Shown piece after piece: positions 1 through 12,900 of a stretch of DNA of 64,000 nt (the first letter of the stretch is position 1; each line of letters begins with the position of its first letter). Origin of the DNA: Tridacna crocea (lineage: Eukaryota > Mollusca > Bivalvia > Cardiida > Cardiidae); NCBI GenBank assembly GCA_943736015.1, contig OX031071.1:28490619-28554618 (forward strand). The letters run 5' to 3'. Made by a program: the position numbers and the translations under genes. The notes below the pieces were generated by a model that worked only from the letters and a program-made list of their open reading frames with translations, did not search any database and was not told where the DNA came from.

Positions 1-804
1 GTTTCTGACGTCACGACAGTTGTTGATGATGCTTGATGCTTCCATTGGTCAGCCATACTTTTTTGATCGTAAGGATGACGGAAGTTTGAAGGTAGATAAA
101 CATTATTTCACAGTCTGATTGCGGGTTCAGTGCATTGCTTTGATACATTATTTCAAGCAAGTCAACACATATTAATAGATTTACAAAGTCCACTTTGTCA
201 AACAACTGACAGAATCTGGATGTTAAACAGTCATTTGTCATTCATAAAATAGCATGACTCTATTATACATTTTCGATTAATTCTCTCATCAGGAAGGAAA
301 TAACATCAAAGATATTTTGTAAGAAATATTGGCAATGAAGCAAAAAGTATAGATCAAAGATCAGACCACACATGTGAAGTCTGATATTGATTTACACTGT
401 CCACATAGGTAATAAAATTTTGGTTCAAAACTACACAGGTTGATTAGATTATTTCAGTCAAGTGAAGTAGAAACTATTGTGTTTATCATACTACAGACCG
501 TTGAAACTCAAATTGTTTATCATATAACACTAACATTACTTTATCATTGGACACCATTACTAATCAAAGCGATGAGAACATTGAAGTGGTATTTGTCAAG
601 GAAGCCGTTCATCACTGGACACTATTATTTGAAATTAACTTGCTTGCTTATCACCTCTGTATCATGCTAGCATATGATATAGAGTTGAAGCACCGGTGTG
701 CTATTTTTAGTAACTGAGTCCGATGAGCTATCAAAATTTTGGTGTTCCATATTAAAGCAATGAACTTTGGTTGTGTATGGTGACGTCAGATCTTTTTATA
801 ATAG
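1..804. other. unassigned, probably intron
   Basis: This is AT-rich sequence upstream of the first visible exon. Short open frames are present, but none reads like TRANK1 and no repeat was recognised. Confidence 0.5.
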
Positions 805-963
805 GCTGATGTTGAAGGCTGGTCAGATGATGGTCCCTTGAGTGTTCTACCGCTACTAGATGAGGATTCTGAGAGTGAAGACGAAGAAGGGACCCAGTAT
901 CATGAAGATGAAGAAGAAGATCAAGACCCCGAAATCCTTCAAACAACTTCAAGGAAAAAAAAG
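805..963 (+). CDS. TRANK1: TRANK1-like exon 1 of window: acidic linker
   Basis: The exon is 53 codons, phase 0 in and 0 out, after acceptor ATAATAG and before donor AAG|GTTTTG. It encodes a run rich in D and E (LLDEDSESEDEEGT) ending in RKKK. Vertebrate TRANK1 has a comparable acidic stretch just before its conserved W-P-K block. Sequence conservation is weak here. The call rests on the open frame, the splice signals and the in-phase join to the next exon. Confidence 0.75.
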
Positions 964-3900
964 GTTTTGGCAAATCTGTGGCCATATCTAACTATTTACA
1001 ATTACACAGTCTCACCTTTTAGGTATCCCGAGGACTGAAGCTTTGAAAACATTGTGGTAAAAGTAGAAAATGTTGATAACCAGCTTTTGCTCTTTTTCAC
1101 ATGATATTTTCTACCATATTGATGCAAAAAAGTACAGTTCAAGCCATATTTAAATTGTTTTGCCTTAATACTTTTAGTTTCAACCACTCAAATTTTTGGT
1201 TGTTCTGTAAGGAATTAATATTAGAGTTCAGATAAAATTGCACTTTGATTTTTATATTCTAAAGAAATTTCTACAACATTTTAAAAGAATGCAATCAATG
1301 ATTGGCAAAATCATTTGGTCTAGCCAATCAAAAAGTCTTGTTACTTTCAATAATTGGAATAGCAATTAAGAATCCATTCAATTTGGACAAGTCTAACATT
1401 TTTTTGTTTGGTAAAGAGTTAAGTGTAATGTCTCTTATATAACCTTTGAACTACTGATGCAAAATAGCCACTAGTCTGAAGCTGGAGTTCATTTGTCATG
1501 ACCAGGCAAAATTTCAAATCGTCCTGGTCTCTCAGCTTTTAATGTACAAGGCTTGTAAAAGTTGAGTTGTATCTTCAAATCTTAGTACTCCCTGATTTTA
1601 AGGTGGATAGATGATTCTGAATGTGAATATATTCTTCACAGATTTTTTTTGTGATTTTTATGTTGGCAAGCAGACGGTTAATTAAAAACGCTCTTGTGCA
1701 ATGTACATGTACCTGTAATTTAAGTTTTTGAAACATATCAGTAGGTGCAATCGCTACCATCGTATACAAAGTTAAAGTAACATGTTCTTGATTTACTCTG
1801 TCCACAAAAGAAATTATGATGAATGAATTGCAGTAAAAATAAATACACTATAACTTCAGGTTGATCCGAGAAGGGAGATAACTTACCAAGTCTTTGTTGA
1901 AGAAGTTTGGCCCAAGATCAAAAAGAAGATGAGTTACCACCCTTCATTAGTGTGGACAGAAATCATGTCATTTATCAAGGTATTATAGCTGTTCCAGCAT
2001 CAGATAAAGAAAGAATATATGATTATTTCGGAGAAAGATCAAAGCTTATTTTATCAAGTGAACATTGTTTATAATGCTAGTGATGATGTTCACAACATGA
2101 AATAAAGTTTGATATTTAACAGAAAAAAAAAATATTCTATTTATTCACTTCACCAAAATCCAGCACAATTGCTTTGCATAATTCATAAAGCAATGCACTA
2201 CAATTTTTCTTAAAGCCCAAGAAATGTAGGGTAAATTAGAGTAAATTACTTCATATTTCCACCTTGTTGAATGGCGCACACTGTTGATTAGGTAACTAGT
2301 GCGTGGGAACTACTGTTTTCGCTTTCAGTTGAAGAGCTAAATAATATTACAATTAGTATTTCGCTGGTCATAACTATGAAAATATCAAATGATATCCCAC
2401 CTTTATTTCTGTTGGTTGGTTGGTTGGTTGGTTGAATCGGGGTTCAATGCCACTGTAACAGCTGAGGTCATATCATGGCGGTCGGTGACGCACATACATG
2501 TGTTTCCTGGCTTTCTCAAAACGATACTAACACAACTTCCTTTCCAAAGCCACCAACTACTTTTCTCACATGCTTCAGCAGAGGTGAGAGGCAGAAAAAT
2601 ATGCCGGAAAGAAAGTTTGCCACAACTGGGTATCGAACTCACAACCACCAGGTCATGAGTCCGACATGCTCACCACTGAACCACCCAGGCGGGCACCTTT
2701 ATTTCTGTATAAACAACAGAAAAAACATGAAAAAAACAAGGGCTACTTATTGTTGTATGAACATAACCTCTAGTTGTTTATGGTGGGTAAAGAGAAATTG
2801 TTGGTAATTTGACTAGCTGTTAGGTCACCTGAGCACAAAGTGCTCACGATCAGCCTTTGTAATCATTGTGTGTCCAGCGTCTGTCATATGTTGTCTGTCG
2901 TCAACTTTTACCCTGTATACATACTAGAGGCCACATTTTCAGTCCAATGCGCATGAAACTTGGTCTAAATGTTTGTCTTAATAATATTTTGGTCGAGTTT
3001 GAAAATGGCTCAAGTTGGTTCAAAAACTAGTTCACTAGGTCAAATCTTAGAAAAAACTTGCGAAGACTCTAAAGGCCACATTTTGAGTCCAGTGCTCAAA
3101 AAATTCGTTCTAGATGCTTGTCTTGATGATGTCTGAGAGAATTTTGAAAATGGGTCAGGTCAGGTCAAAAACTAGGTCACTAGGTCAAATCGTAGAAAAA
3201 CCTTATGTACACTCTAGAGGCCACATTTTCAGTCTAGTACGCTTAAAAGTTGGTCAGAATGTTTGTTTTGATTATATTTCAGACAAATGTGAAAATGGTT
3301 CATGTCAGGTTAATAACTAGGTCACTAGGTCAAATCTTAGAAAGACTAAATGCCACATTTTCAGTCCAACACTCTTGAAAGTTGTGTTTAATGTTTGTCG
3401 CCTGCCCTAGTGGTGAGCATGTCGGACTCATGACCTGGTGGTTGTGAATTTGGTACCCGGTTGAGGTGAACTTTCTTTCCAGTGTATTTTCGCCTCTCGC
3501 CTCTGCTGAAGCATGTGCGAAAAGTAGTCGGTGGCTTTGGAAAGAAAGTTGTGTTATTACTGGTGTGAGAAAGCCAGAAAATACATGCTCGTCACCGACA
3601 GCCATTATATGACCTTGGCTGTTATGCTGACGTTAAACCCAAATACAACTAACCAACTGAATGTTTGTCTTGATGGTATCTTGGATGAGTTCCAAAATGG
3701 GATAGATCAGGTCAAAAACTAGGTTACTGAGTCAGATCTTAGAAAAACTGTGTGTGCACTCAAAAGGCCACATTTTCAGTCCAGTACTCTTGAAATTAGT
3801 CAGAATATTTGTCTTGATAATAATCTCAGAGAGTATGAAGGTTTACAGTCAAAACGTACCCAAACCAAAACGTACCCAAGTCAAAACGTACCCAAGTGGA

Positions 3901-6900
3901 GTCAAAACGTACCCAACTGAAGTCAAAACGTACCCAAGTGGAGTCAAAACGTACCCACTGTAAAGTCAAAATGTACCCATGATTTTTATACTGTTTTTTT
4001 CTTCCATCTTTCCCCAAATTAATAGAAACATTGTTTTCGCTATCTTGATGATGGTAATTTTTAATTCTGCTTTATTTCAAAGTTGCCATACATGATTAAA
4101 ACAAACAATGAAGCATATCACAGAACATATAGCTAAGTCTATCAAACGCTTCATGATAAAATTACAGTGTGTGTATCTCTCTTTTTTTTTAGGCAAATAC
4201 AGTTAACATTAGGGAAAAAGCATCAGATACCTTGATATCGTTATCAATCATTATTAATATATATTTTATCAATAAAAAAAAATTGGAAAAAAAAAAATCT
4301 TCATAAGAATTAGCACTGTTATAAAAATGAGATACGTTATATAACTACATTGTTTGGGTAACAAAAGGTGCAATTTTCACACCCAAAAAGAGTGTAATAA
4401 ACTATAATTATGTGGTAAATGAATTAATTATTCACAGTGGTATTTAAGCTGCTGTATATTAACTTATTATATATTTGAATGCTTTGTAAATATTGATGAT
4501 TTGCTTTAGATGAAAAACTGATGGGTTGATTTTTTTTCTTAAATTCATTATATGCTCAGATCGAAATTTTTCTCATATTTTCCTTTTCTTTCCCTTGAAA
4601 GTTCTTCTTTGTAACATTTTTATCATCAGGAAATTCCCTAACCATGGATAAGTAAAAGATTTTGTTGTCTATGAGTGGTGACTCGGTTACACCTTCTTAT
4701 CATTATACGTATAAATATTTACACAATTTTTCAGTTAATTAAAATATTAACATTTAGAGGGCGAATATTATAAGATATATTTTGCATTGAAAATATTGTA
4801 AACTTAACTCTTTACCAATCAATAAAATCTTGGACTCTTTCATTTTGCAGAAGGATTGTAAATACTACAGATTGTGTAATTAAAGGTAACCTGTGCTTTT
4901 TGTTGGTGAAAAAAAAAGACATGTTCAACTAAATATCATTGAACATTTTCATTTTAAACTTGAATTGACTAGAACTAACTTATTTTTTGTTAAGTTTGAA
5001 AAGGGGCTCGGTGGTGAATATAATTAATACTATGTAGCATTGTGTACAAATGTTTGTAAATAATCTTTTATGAAAATAAAACTGTTAATGACAACTAGTT
5101 TGTTACACCTGATTAGTCCTGACATAAACACATCACTCATAGTTGAACGTAGGATTGAAACCATGTATTACTTTTAAAGAATTAAAAGGATATAAAGTGA
5201 GTCCGGAGTTAAAACATCCTTAAAAGGTAAGATACATGAAGTTTTCAATCTATAACTAACACTGAAATAATTTCAATGAAAATTTTACTTTGGGTACGTT
5301 TTGACTTAAATTTTGGGTACGTTTTGACTTAACTTTTAGGTACGTTTTGACTTATTTTTTGGGTATGTTTTGGTTTGGGTACGTTTTGACCGCATCCCAG
5401 TATGAAAATAGGTAGTGTCGGGTCATTAACTAATTCAAATCTTAGAAAGACTTTGTGTACGCTCTAGAGGCCATATTTTCAGTCCAGTAATCCCAAAATT
5501 TAGTCAGAATGTTTGCCTTGTCAATAATTTCTTTAGTTGTTAGCTCACCTAAGCACAAAGTGCTCACAGTGTGCTTTTGTAATCATGCTGTGTCCAGCAT
5601 CCATCGTGCATTGTCCGTCATCAACTTTTACCTTGTATACACTCTAGAGGGCACATTTTCTGTCCAATACTCATGAAACTTGGTCAAAATGTTTGTCTTG
5701 ATAATATCTCGGTCGAGTTTGAAAATGGGTCAGGTTGGGTAAAAAACTTGGTCATCTAAAAAAAAACCTTAAATGTGCTCTAGAGGCCACATTTTCAGTC
5801 CAATAATCTTGAAAGTTGGTCAGAAAGTTGATGATATCTGGGATGAGTTTAAAAATGGGTCATGTCAGGTTAATAACCAAGTCACTAGGTCAAATCTTAG
5901 GAAAACCTTGTGTCTGCTCTAGAGGCCACGTTTTCAGTCCAGTAGTCTTGAAAGTTGGTCAAAATGTTTGCCTTGACAATATCTCGGACAAATTAGAAAA
6001 TGGATCATGTTACATCACTTAGAAAAATATTGATTTTGCTCTAGAGGCCACATTTCAGTCCAATACTCCCAAACGTTAGTCAGAATGTTTGCCTTGATAG
6101 TATCTTGGATGAGTTTTGAAATGGATTATGACTGGTCAATAACTAGGTCAAATCTCAGAAAAATCTTGTGTATGCTCTAGAGGCTACATTTTCAGTCCAA
6201 TACTCTATAAAAGTTTGTCAGAATGTTTGTATTGATAATAGCTTGTGAAAATTAGAAAACAGGTCATTTTGTTCTATAACAGGGTCACTAGGTCAAATCT
6301 TAGATAAACCTTTCATTATGCTCTAGAGACCAGATTTTCAGTCCAATACTCTTTAAAGTTGGTAAGAATGTTTGTCTTGATACCTCAAATGAGTTGTAGT
6401 ATGGGTTATGTGAAGTCAATAACTAGTTTAGTAGATTAAACCTCGTGTATGCTCCAGAGGCCACATTTTCAGTCCACATACTCTTTAAAATTTGGTCAGT
6501 TTGAAAATGGGTCAGGTTGGATGAAAAACTAGGTCACTATGCCAAATTCTAAAAAAAACTTTATGTACACACTAGAGGCCACAATTTAAGTTCAATATTA
6601 ATGAAACTTGGTCAAAATGTTTGTCTTGATGACAAGGACTAGTCTAAAAAAGGGCTTGTGTACAAACTAGAGGCCTAATTTTCAATCCAATAATTATAAA
6701 AGTATGTTAGAATGTTTGTTTTTGTATCTCAAAGAGGTTTAAGATGGATCCTGTGTGGATAAAAGGCTCAGGTGGGTGACTTCAGGGCCATCATGGCCCT
6801 CTTGTCAAAAGATTTTACTGAATTGCCGTAATATGTCCACAAAATAAGTCAAGCTCTAATTTTGTAAGTTTTGGTGCAGGTCCAAATTTTGAGTTTACTA

Positions 6901-9900
6901 CAGTTGCCAAGTTGGAAAATAAGTTTCTGCTTACTTTAGGTGCAACAAAATCAGCCGAGAGTAAGAACACGGGCCAAAATGTGGATTGTGCCGTTTCGAG
7001 GAAAAAATTCGAGGAAAACCCATTTATCCTCACAGTTATCTGCAGTAGTTATCAGTGTTTCAGCCAGGATGCGCCCTTGCGGGATTCCCGCAAATAAATT
7101 AGGTTTCCAGCACATTTCCAAACATGGCACGCCAGATTTGGCGCTTAAAAATCATATTAGGCCCCTGTAACAGTGGCCTGTTACTAACACCATACATTGA
7201 ACAATGCATTCTTAAATAAACAGTGTTCACTTTTAAAAAGGGGTATTGTGTACATAAGTTGGACAGAGAGAAATCATAAAGGATGAGTGAATAAGAGTAA
7301 GTGTGTTGGATATAGGAGAGAAGAGGATTTAAGAGTTTTACTGCTTCTTTATGTGGATGTACATGTATGTTTGGTGTGTTTTGTGGTGAGTCATTTACTT
7401 TTGCAGTTTGTGATTATTTGTATTTGCAATGTAGTATGCTTAATTCTATTGAACCACTGCTTTTTTTTTTTTGTTTATTTTGTTGATACGTTTTGCTTTT
7501 CATATAGTCAAGTCGTATCTGTCTACAAATCAATCTGATCTTTTCTGTTTGCATGGCTTTGAAATAATGCTTTCAGTTTAACAAGCCTTTTACTATGCGT
7601 ATGCCTAGTTTTGTGCATGTATATGTGTTGCTATGTTTATGCCTAGTATGGTATTGGTATATGTGTTGCTGGGGCGTTTGTCATTTTTGCTGAGAGTTTG
7701 TTTTCTTTCTTATTTCATGTAGGTTGGGTCCCCGCCTTTTTTCTGGAATGTCGAGTTGATTTGGAGATTTCCGAAATATGCGATACAGAGATAGTGAAAG
7801 TTTTGAAGAGACTCTATAACCATAGGCGTTCTAATATATGAAGATTTGACCCTTACTACACACTTTCACTTTATAATACTATTTATTAAATGACTTCTGT
7901 TTTGACAGTTTTGAGGATTTTGTCCGATTTTGTTATTTCTTTCCCACAAAGGATTATGAGTGACAAAAAATTACTTTGGATCATTTTCAGTCCTTGCAGC
8001 CCCCCAAAATTGATTTGTCCGTATACGACCGCGCCAAGGTGCAAAAGTGTATGGGACGAAACTGCATTGCATACGAAAATTAATGGAACGAAATCATGAC
8101 TGGCTTAGTGTTTTTAACCCTGTAGTACTACATGAACTATCGAATGCGCTAAATCGGTCTTAATTTTTTGGTACTGGTTCCTCGCCTCTTACATCAAACA
8201 TTTGCAAATTGAGAAAAAGCTACAAAGAGCGGGTAATCTGTTTATAGTAACGTTTTCATGACGAACTAGAAACAACTGGCGGAAAAATTAAAAGAAGAAT
8301 AACCAACTTTTTCACACGCCCAAATGAGAGTGAAGAGGCAGGGCCATCAAATACTGGAAAAATAGCAAAAGTAACACCATCACAAACTTTAGGTGGTTGA
8401 AGCCTGACTAATCTGGCGATGTATCAAAGGTCCCAACAACGAAAAAAAAAACACCAAATTTTAAGTTGTTTGACTTCGGCACAGCTCCACAGAAATGGAC
8501 AAACTTGAACGGAAGGAAAATCTTTATTTCCTAAGGTATTTGAAAAAATGGTATAGACATGTATTCAGTCTTATATTGAAATAATACACTCCCCCACCTA
8601 CTCCCCCTTGCTCAAGATGATTCGCCCCTGTTTAGAATTTCAGGGGGCCAATTGGCCCCTTTTATATCAAAGCTGGCTGAAATACTGAGTTATGAATTTT
8701 ATTCTCTTGACAAATGATGTTTTTGTTCATGTGTGGGGTATTCATGTTTTATGGAAGGAGCTGAAAAATAAAATGTGGGTTAAATGCCGGTTAATTATGT
8801 ACTATTACTCTCTAGTTAAATGGCATGCATTGTTTACTGAGTTAACAACATCACAGGAACTACTTTTTCTAAATTCAAATGAAGAGTTATGGAAACGTTT
8901 ACTTACACAAGTTCACAAAGTTACGTAAGTTTAGTAACATAGGCACACAATTTCAAAAATTCTTTTCCAAAAACTAACAAATTTTTAGCCAAAACATACC
9001 CTGATCTTGTATCAGATTTTATCATTCTTTCTTAATTTAATTTAGTTTCTGTTTATTTTCAGGGATCTTTTGAAGCCCTCTCTAAACGTGAAGGCTTTCT
9101 GTCAATGGCAGACTATATGAACCTCGGGAGAAAACGTGCACCCAACTTCTCTGCAGAAAGAGAACCGATTCATAGATGTTTCAGACGCTATGAACATTTC
9201 AAGAAGCAGCATCACCTGTTTGACGAGACAGACCTTGTGCAAAATATATATAGACGTCTTGGGCGACTTGGCAATCGCCCCTGGGTGATACATGAAGTGT
9301 ATGTTGACGAGACCCAAGATTTTACCCAAGCAGAACTTTGTCTTCTGATTCAAATATGCCAAAACCCAAATGATATGTTCTTAACAGGTAATTCAGCCTG
9401 GAAGGAATTAGTTGTATACAGATTTAATTTCAATTCTGTGCTCCTTTCTCTGTGTCTTTATTAGAATTTTTCAAACCTAATGAAAGTACAAAAAGGTTTG
9501 TTGCAGAGAGATTTTTTAGCTTACCTTGGCATGCTTAATGAGCATTTGTTACTGTGTTAGTGGTCAGGCATTCATTGTCTGTCATACATTGTGAACTTTT
9601 ACCTTGTGTATGCTCTAGAAGTCAGTTTCGGTGTGATACTAACGAAACTTAGTCAGAATGTCTGTCTTGATAACATTGTAAAAAGCTAAGTGGCTACACT
9701 TCTTGTCCAGTACTCAATATAAGCATTCAAAATGTTCGTTTTGATGACGTCTTGGACAGGTATGAAACTGGGTCACATCAGGTAAAAGAATAGGTCATTG
9801 GCAGATATCCTGAAAAAAAGCCTGATGGAAACTTTAGAAATGACAATAATTATTCAGTCCACTGAGTATAACAGTCTGTCTGAACATTGGTCTCATTTTA

Positions 9901-12900
9901 GCTCCAATGGCTTTGAAAATAGATTATGTCTTATGCAAGGATAGGTCAGCAGGACACCTTGGATACACTTTAGAGACTACATTTTTTTCCCTGAAACTGA
10001 TGAAACTTGATGGGAATGTTTGCCTTGATCATAGCTCAGACAATTTTGAAGTGGGTCGCATCAAGTCAAATAAGTAGGTCACTGCGAAAAAGATTTTGGA
10101 AAACCTTGTGAACACTGTAGAGGCCATATTTTTATTATTCCAATACTCATACTAACTCGTTGAATTGTTTAAGTTGATATGTCAGATGAGTTTGAAAATG
10201 GGTCACCTTGAGACAAAAAATAGGTCACGTGGAAAAATGTCGTATACACCCTGTAGGCCACTTTTTCAGTTCAACGGTCTTGAAGCTTGGATAGAATGTT
10301 TGTCTCCCTAATCGGGTCACGTCCTGTGATAAAAATGGGGCACCCTGATGAATCTTTAGAAAACACTTTCTGGACACAATGTGGTGCAATATTCATGAAT
10401 GTTTGTCAGAATGTCTGTTGCATATATTTATTGGAGGAGTTCAAAACTGGGTCATATCAGATTAAAATGGTAAGTCACAGACACACTGATTAAAAAAACC
10501 TTAATCAGAATCTCTGGAGGGTTTGAAACTAAGTCATGTCTGGTGAAAATATAGGTCACTGCCAGGACTCTAAGAAAAACTTAATGCAGAGTATAGGGGC
10601 CTTATTTCCATCCAACACTAATGAAACTCGATTGGAAACTTTGTCAGAATAAAAAAGTAGGTACCTCTGACAATTGTTAGGAAAATCGTGTATACACTCT
10701 TGAGGATATATTTTTCATGTAGGCAGAGCTGGGTAGATACCTTCTGCAATTGTATTACACTCCCTCTTCTAAGGGAATAGCTTGTATATATATGTTTTCA
10801 ATAACCGTTACTGTTTTGACCCGAAAAATCAAAATGTTCACATGTATATTTCCAGGAGACACAGCACAGAGTATCATGAGAGGAATTTCGTTCCGATTCA
10901 GTGACTTAAAGTCCCTGTTTTATCATGCAAAACAATCTATGCAAGCCATGGGGAAAACCTCGGCCATTGCAGTCCCTAAAAAGGTGTGTTTTTTAGCTCA
11001 CCTGAGCACAGCGTGCTCAAGGGGAGCTTTTAGGATCACACGGTGTCTGTCATCCGTCGTGCGTCGTCAACAATTCTTTAAACATCAACTCACCTAAACC
11101 ACTGGGCCAGTTTGGACCAAATTGGCTGGAATGTTTTTTGGGAGGTCCTCTTTAAAAATTGTTCACAGAATTTGGTTCTGTCAAACTGGTTGCCATGGCA
11201 ACCAAATGGAATTTTCTAAGAAATTCTATAAAAAATCTTCTCTGAGACAGTTGGCCAGATTTTAAAATAATTTCACAGAGATGTTCCTTGGCTGACCCTT
11301 TTCAAAAATTGTTCGTGAAATTTTGATCCATCAAGAAACGTGGCTCTGGTGAATTGGGGCTACTTGCACTATAGGGAAATGAAGAAATTCTTAAAAATTC
11401 TTCTCTGAAACTGCTGGTCAGATTTTGAAATAATTTCTCGGGGATGTTTCTTGGGTGACCCTTTACTTGCATTATAGGGAAATGAAGAAATTCTCGAAAA
11501 TTCTTCTTCTCTGAAACGGCTGGACAGTTTTTGAAATAATTTTACAGAGTTGTTTCTTTGGTGACCCTTTTCAAAAATTTTTCCCAAAATTTTGATCCGT
11601 CAAGAAACATGACTCTGGTGAATGGGGGCTACTTGCACGATCCATAAATGAAGAAATTCTTAAAAATTCTTCTACTCTGAAACCGCTAGGGTGTTTTAGC
11701 TCACCTGAGCACGAATCTTTGAAAATCTTCTTCTCTGAAACTAGATAGCATAGAGCTTTGATATATGGTATGTAGCATCTCCTAGTGGACTTCTACCAAG
11801 ATTGTTCATATGATGTCCCTGGGGTCAAAACTGGTCCCGCCCCAGGGGTCACAAGTTTGAAACTTAAGGAAAATTTTAAAAATCTTCTTCTCTGAAACTA
11901 GAAGCCACAGAGCTTTGATATTTGGTATGTAGCATCTCCCAGTAAACCTCTACCAAGATTGTTCATATGGTCCCCCTGGGGTCAAAACTTGTCCTGCCCC
12001 TTGGGTCACAAGTTCGAAACATAGGAACAAAGAAGGAAAACTTCAAAAATCTTCTTCTCTGAAACTAGAAGGTGCAGAGTTTCGATATTTGGTATGTAGC
12101 ATCTCCTAGCGGACCTCTACCAAGATTGTTCAAATGATGTCCCTGGGGTCAAAACTGGCCCTGTCCCGGGGGTTACAAGTTTGTATTATAGGAATAAAGA
12201 AGGAAAACTTTAAAATTCTTCTTCTCTGAAACTAGAAGGCGCAAAAGTTTGATATTTGGTGTGTAGCATCTCCTAGTAGACCTCTTCAAAGATTGTTCAT
12301 ATGATGTCCCTGGGATTAAAACTGGGTGAAGCTCTACAAAAGTTGTTCAAGAGATTGAATTCCATCCAGATTTTTTGCAACCATATGGAAAAACACAGCA
12401 AAACCTTTGAAAATCTTTTTCTCTGAAACTAGAAAGTGCAGAGCTTTGATATTTGGTATGTAGCATCTCCTAGTGGATCTCTACCAAGAGTGTTCATATG
12501 ATCCCCTTGGGGTCAAAACTGGCCCCGCCCTGGGGGTCACAAGTTTGAAACATAGGAACAAAGAAGAAAAACTTTAAAATTCTTCTTCTCTGAAACTAGA
12601 AAGTGCAGAGCTTTGATATTTGGTATGTAGCATTTCCTAGTGGACCTCTACCAAGATTGTTCATATGATGCCCCTTGGGGCAAAACTGGTCCCGCCCCGG
12701 GGGTCACAAGTTTGAAACATAGAAATAAAGAAGGAAAACTTAAAGCTCTGCACCTTCTAGATTCAGAGAAGAAGAAAATTAGATATTTGGTATTTAGCAT
12801 CTCCTAGTGGACCTTTACCAAGAATGTTCATATGATGTCCCTTGGGTCAAAACTGGCCCCACCCTGGGGGTCACAAGTTTAAATCGTAGAAATAAAGAAG

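Larger units (their letters stand above)
2816..5530 (+). mobile_element. HINE-like element with core A, copy 1, interrupted by a SINE and a foldback element
   Basis: It starts near GGTCACCTGAGCACAAAG with the 5' hairpin GAGCAC-AAA-GTGCTC. The core is a tandem repeat of about 150 bp (CTCTAGAGGCCACATTTTCA, TGAAACTTGGTCAGAATG, ACTAGGTCACTAGGTCAAAT). The SINE at 3400-3659 and the foldback element at 3840-5398 are later insertions. The 3' end is missing and another copy starts at 5539. Confidence 0.8.

Noticed and set aside
838..1038. A small acidic protein starting at a TTG
   Set aside because: The frame is open upstream to a splice acceptor at 804 and fits as an internal TRANK1-like exon.
1926..2072. 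Alternative continuation of exon 2 in the shifted frame (KEDELPPFISVDRNHVIYQG)
   Set aside because: It is open for about 50 codons but has no similarity, and the other frame matches TRANK1 and joins exon 3.
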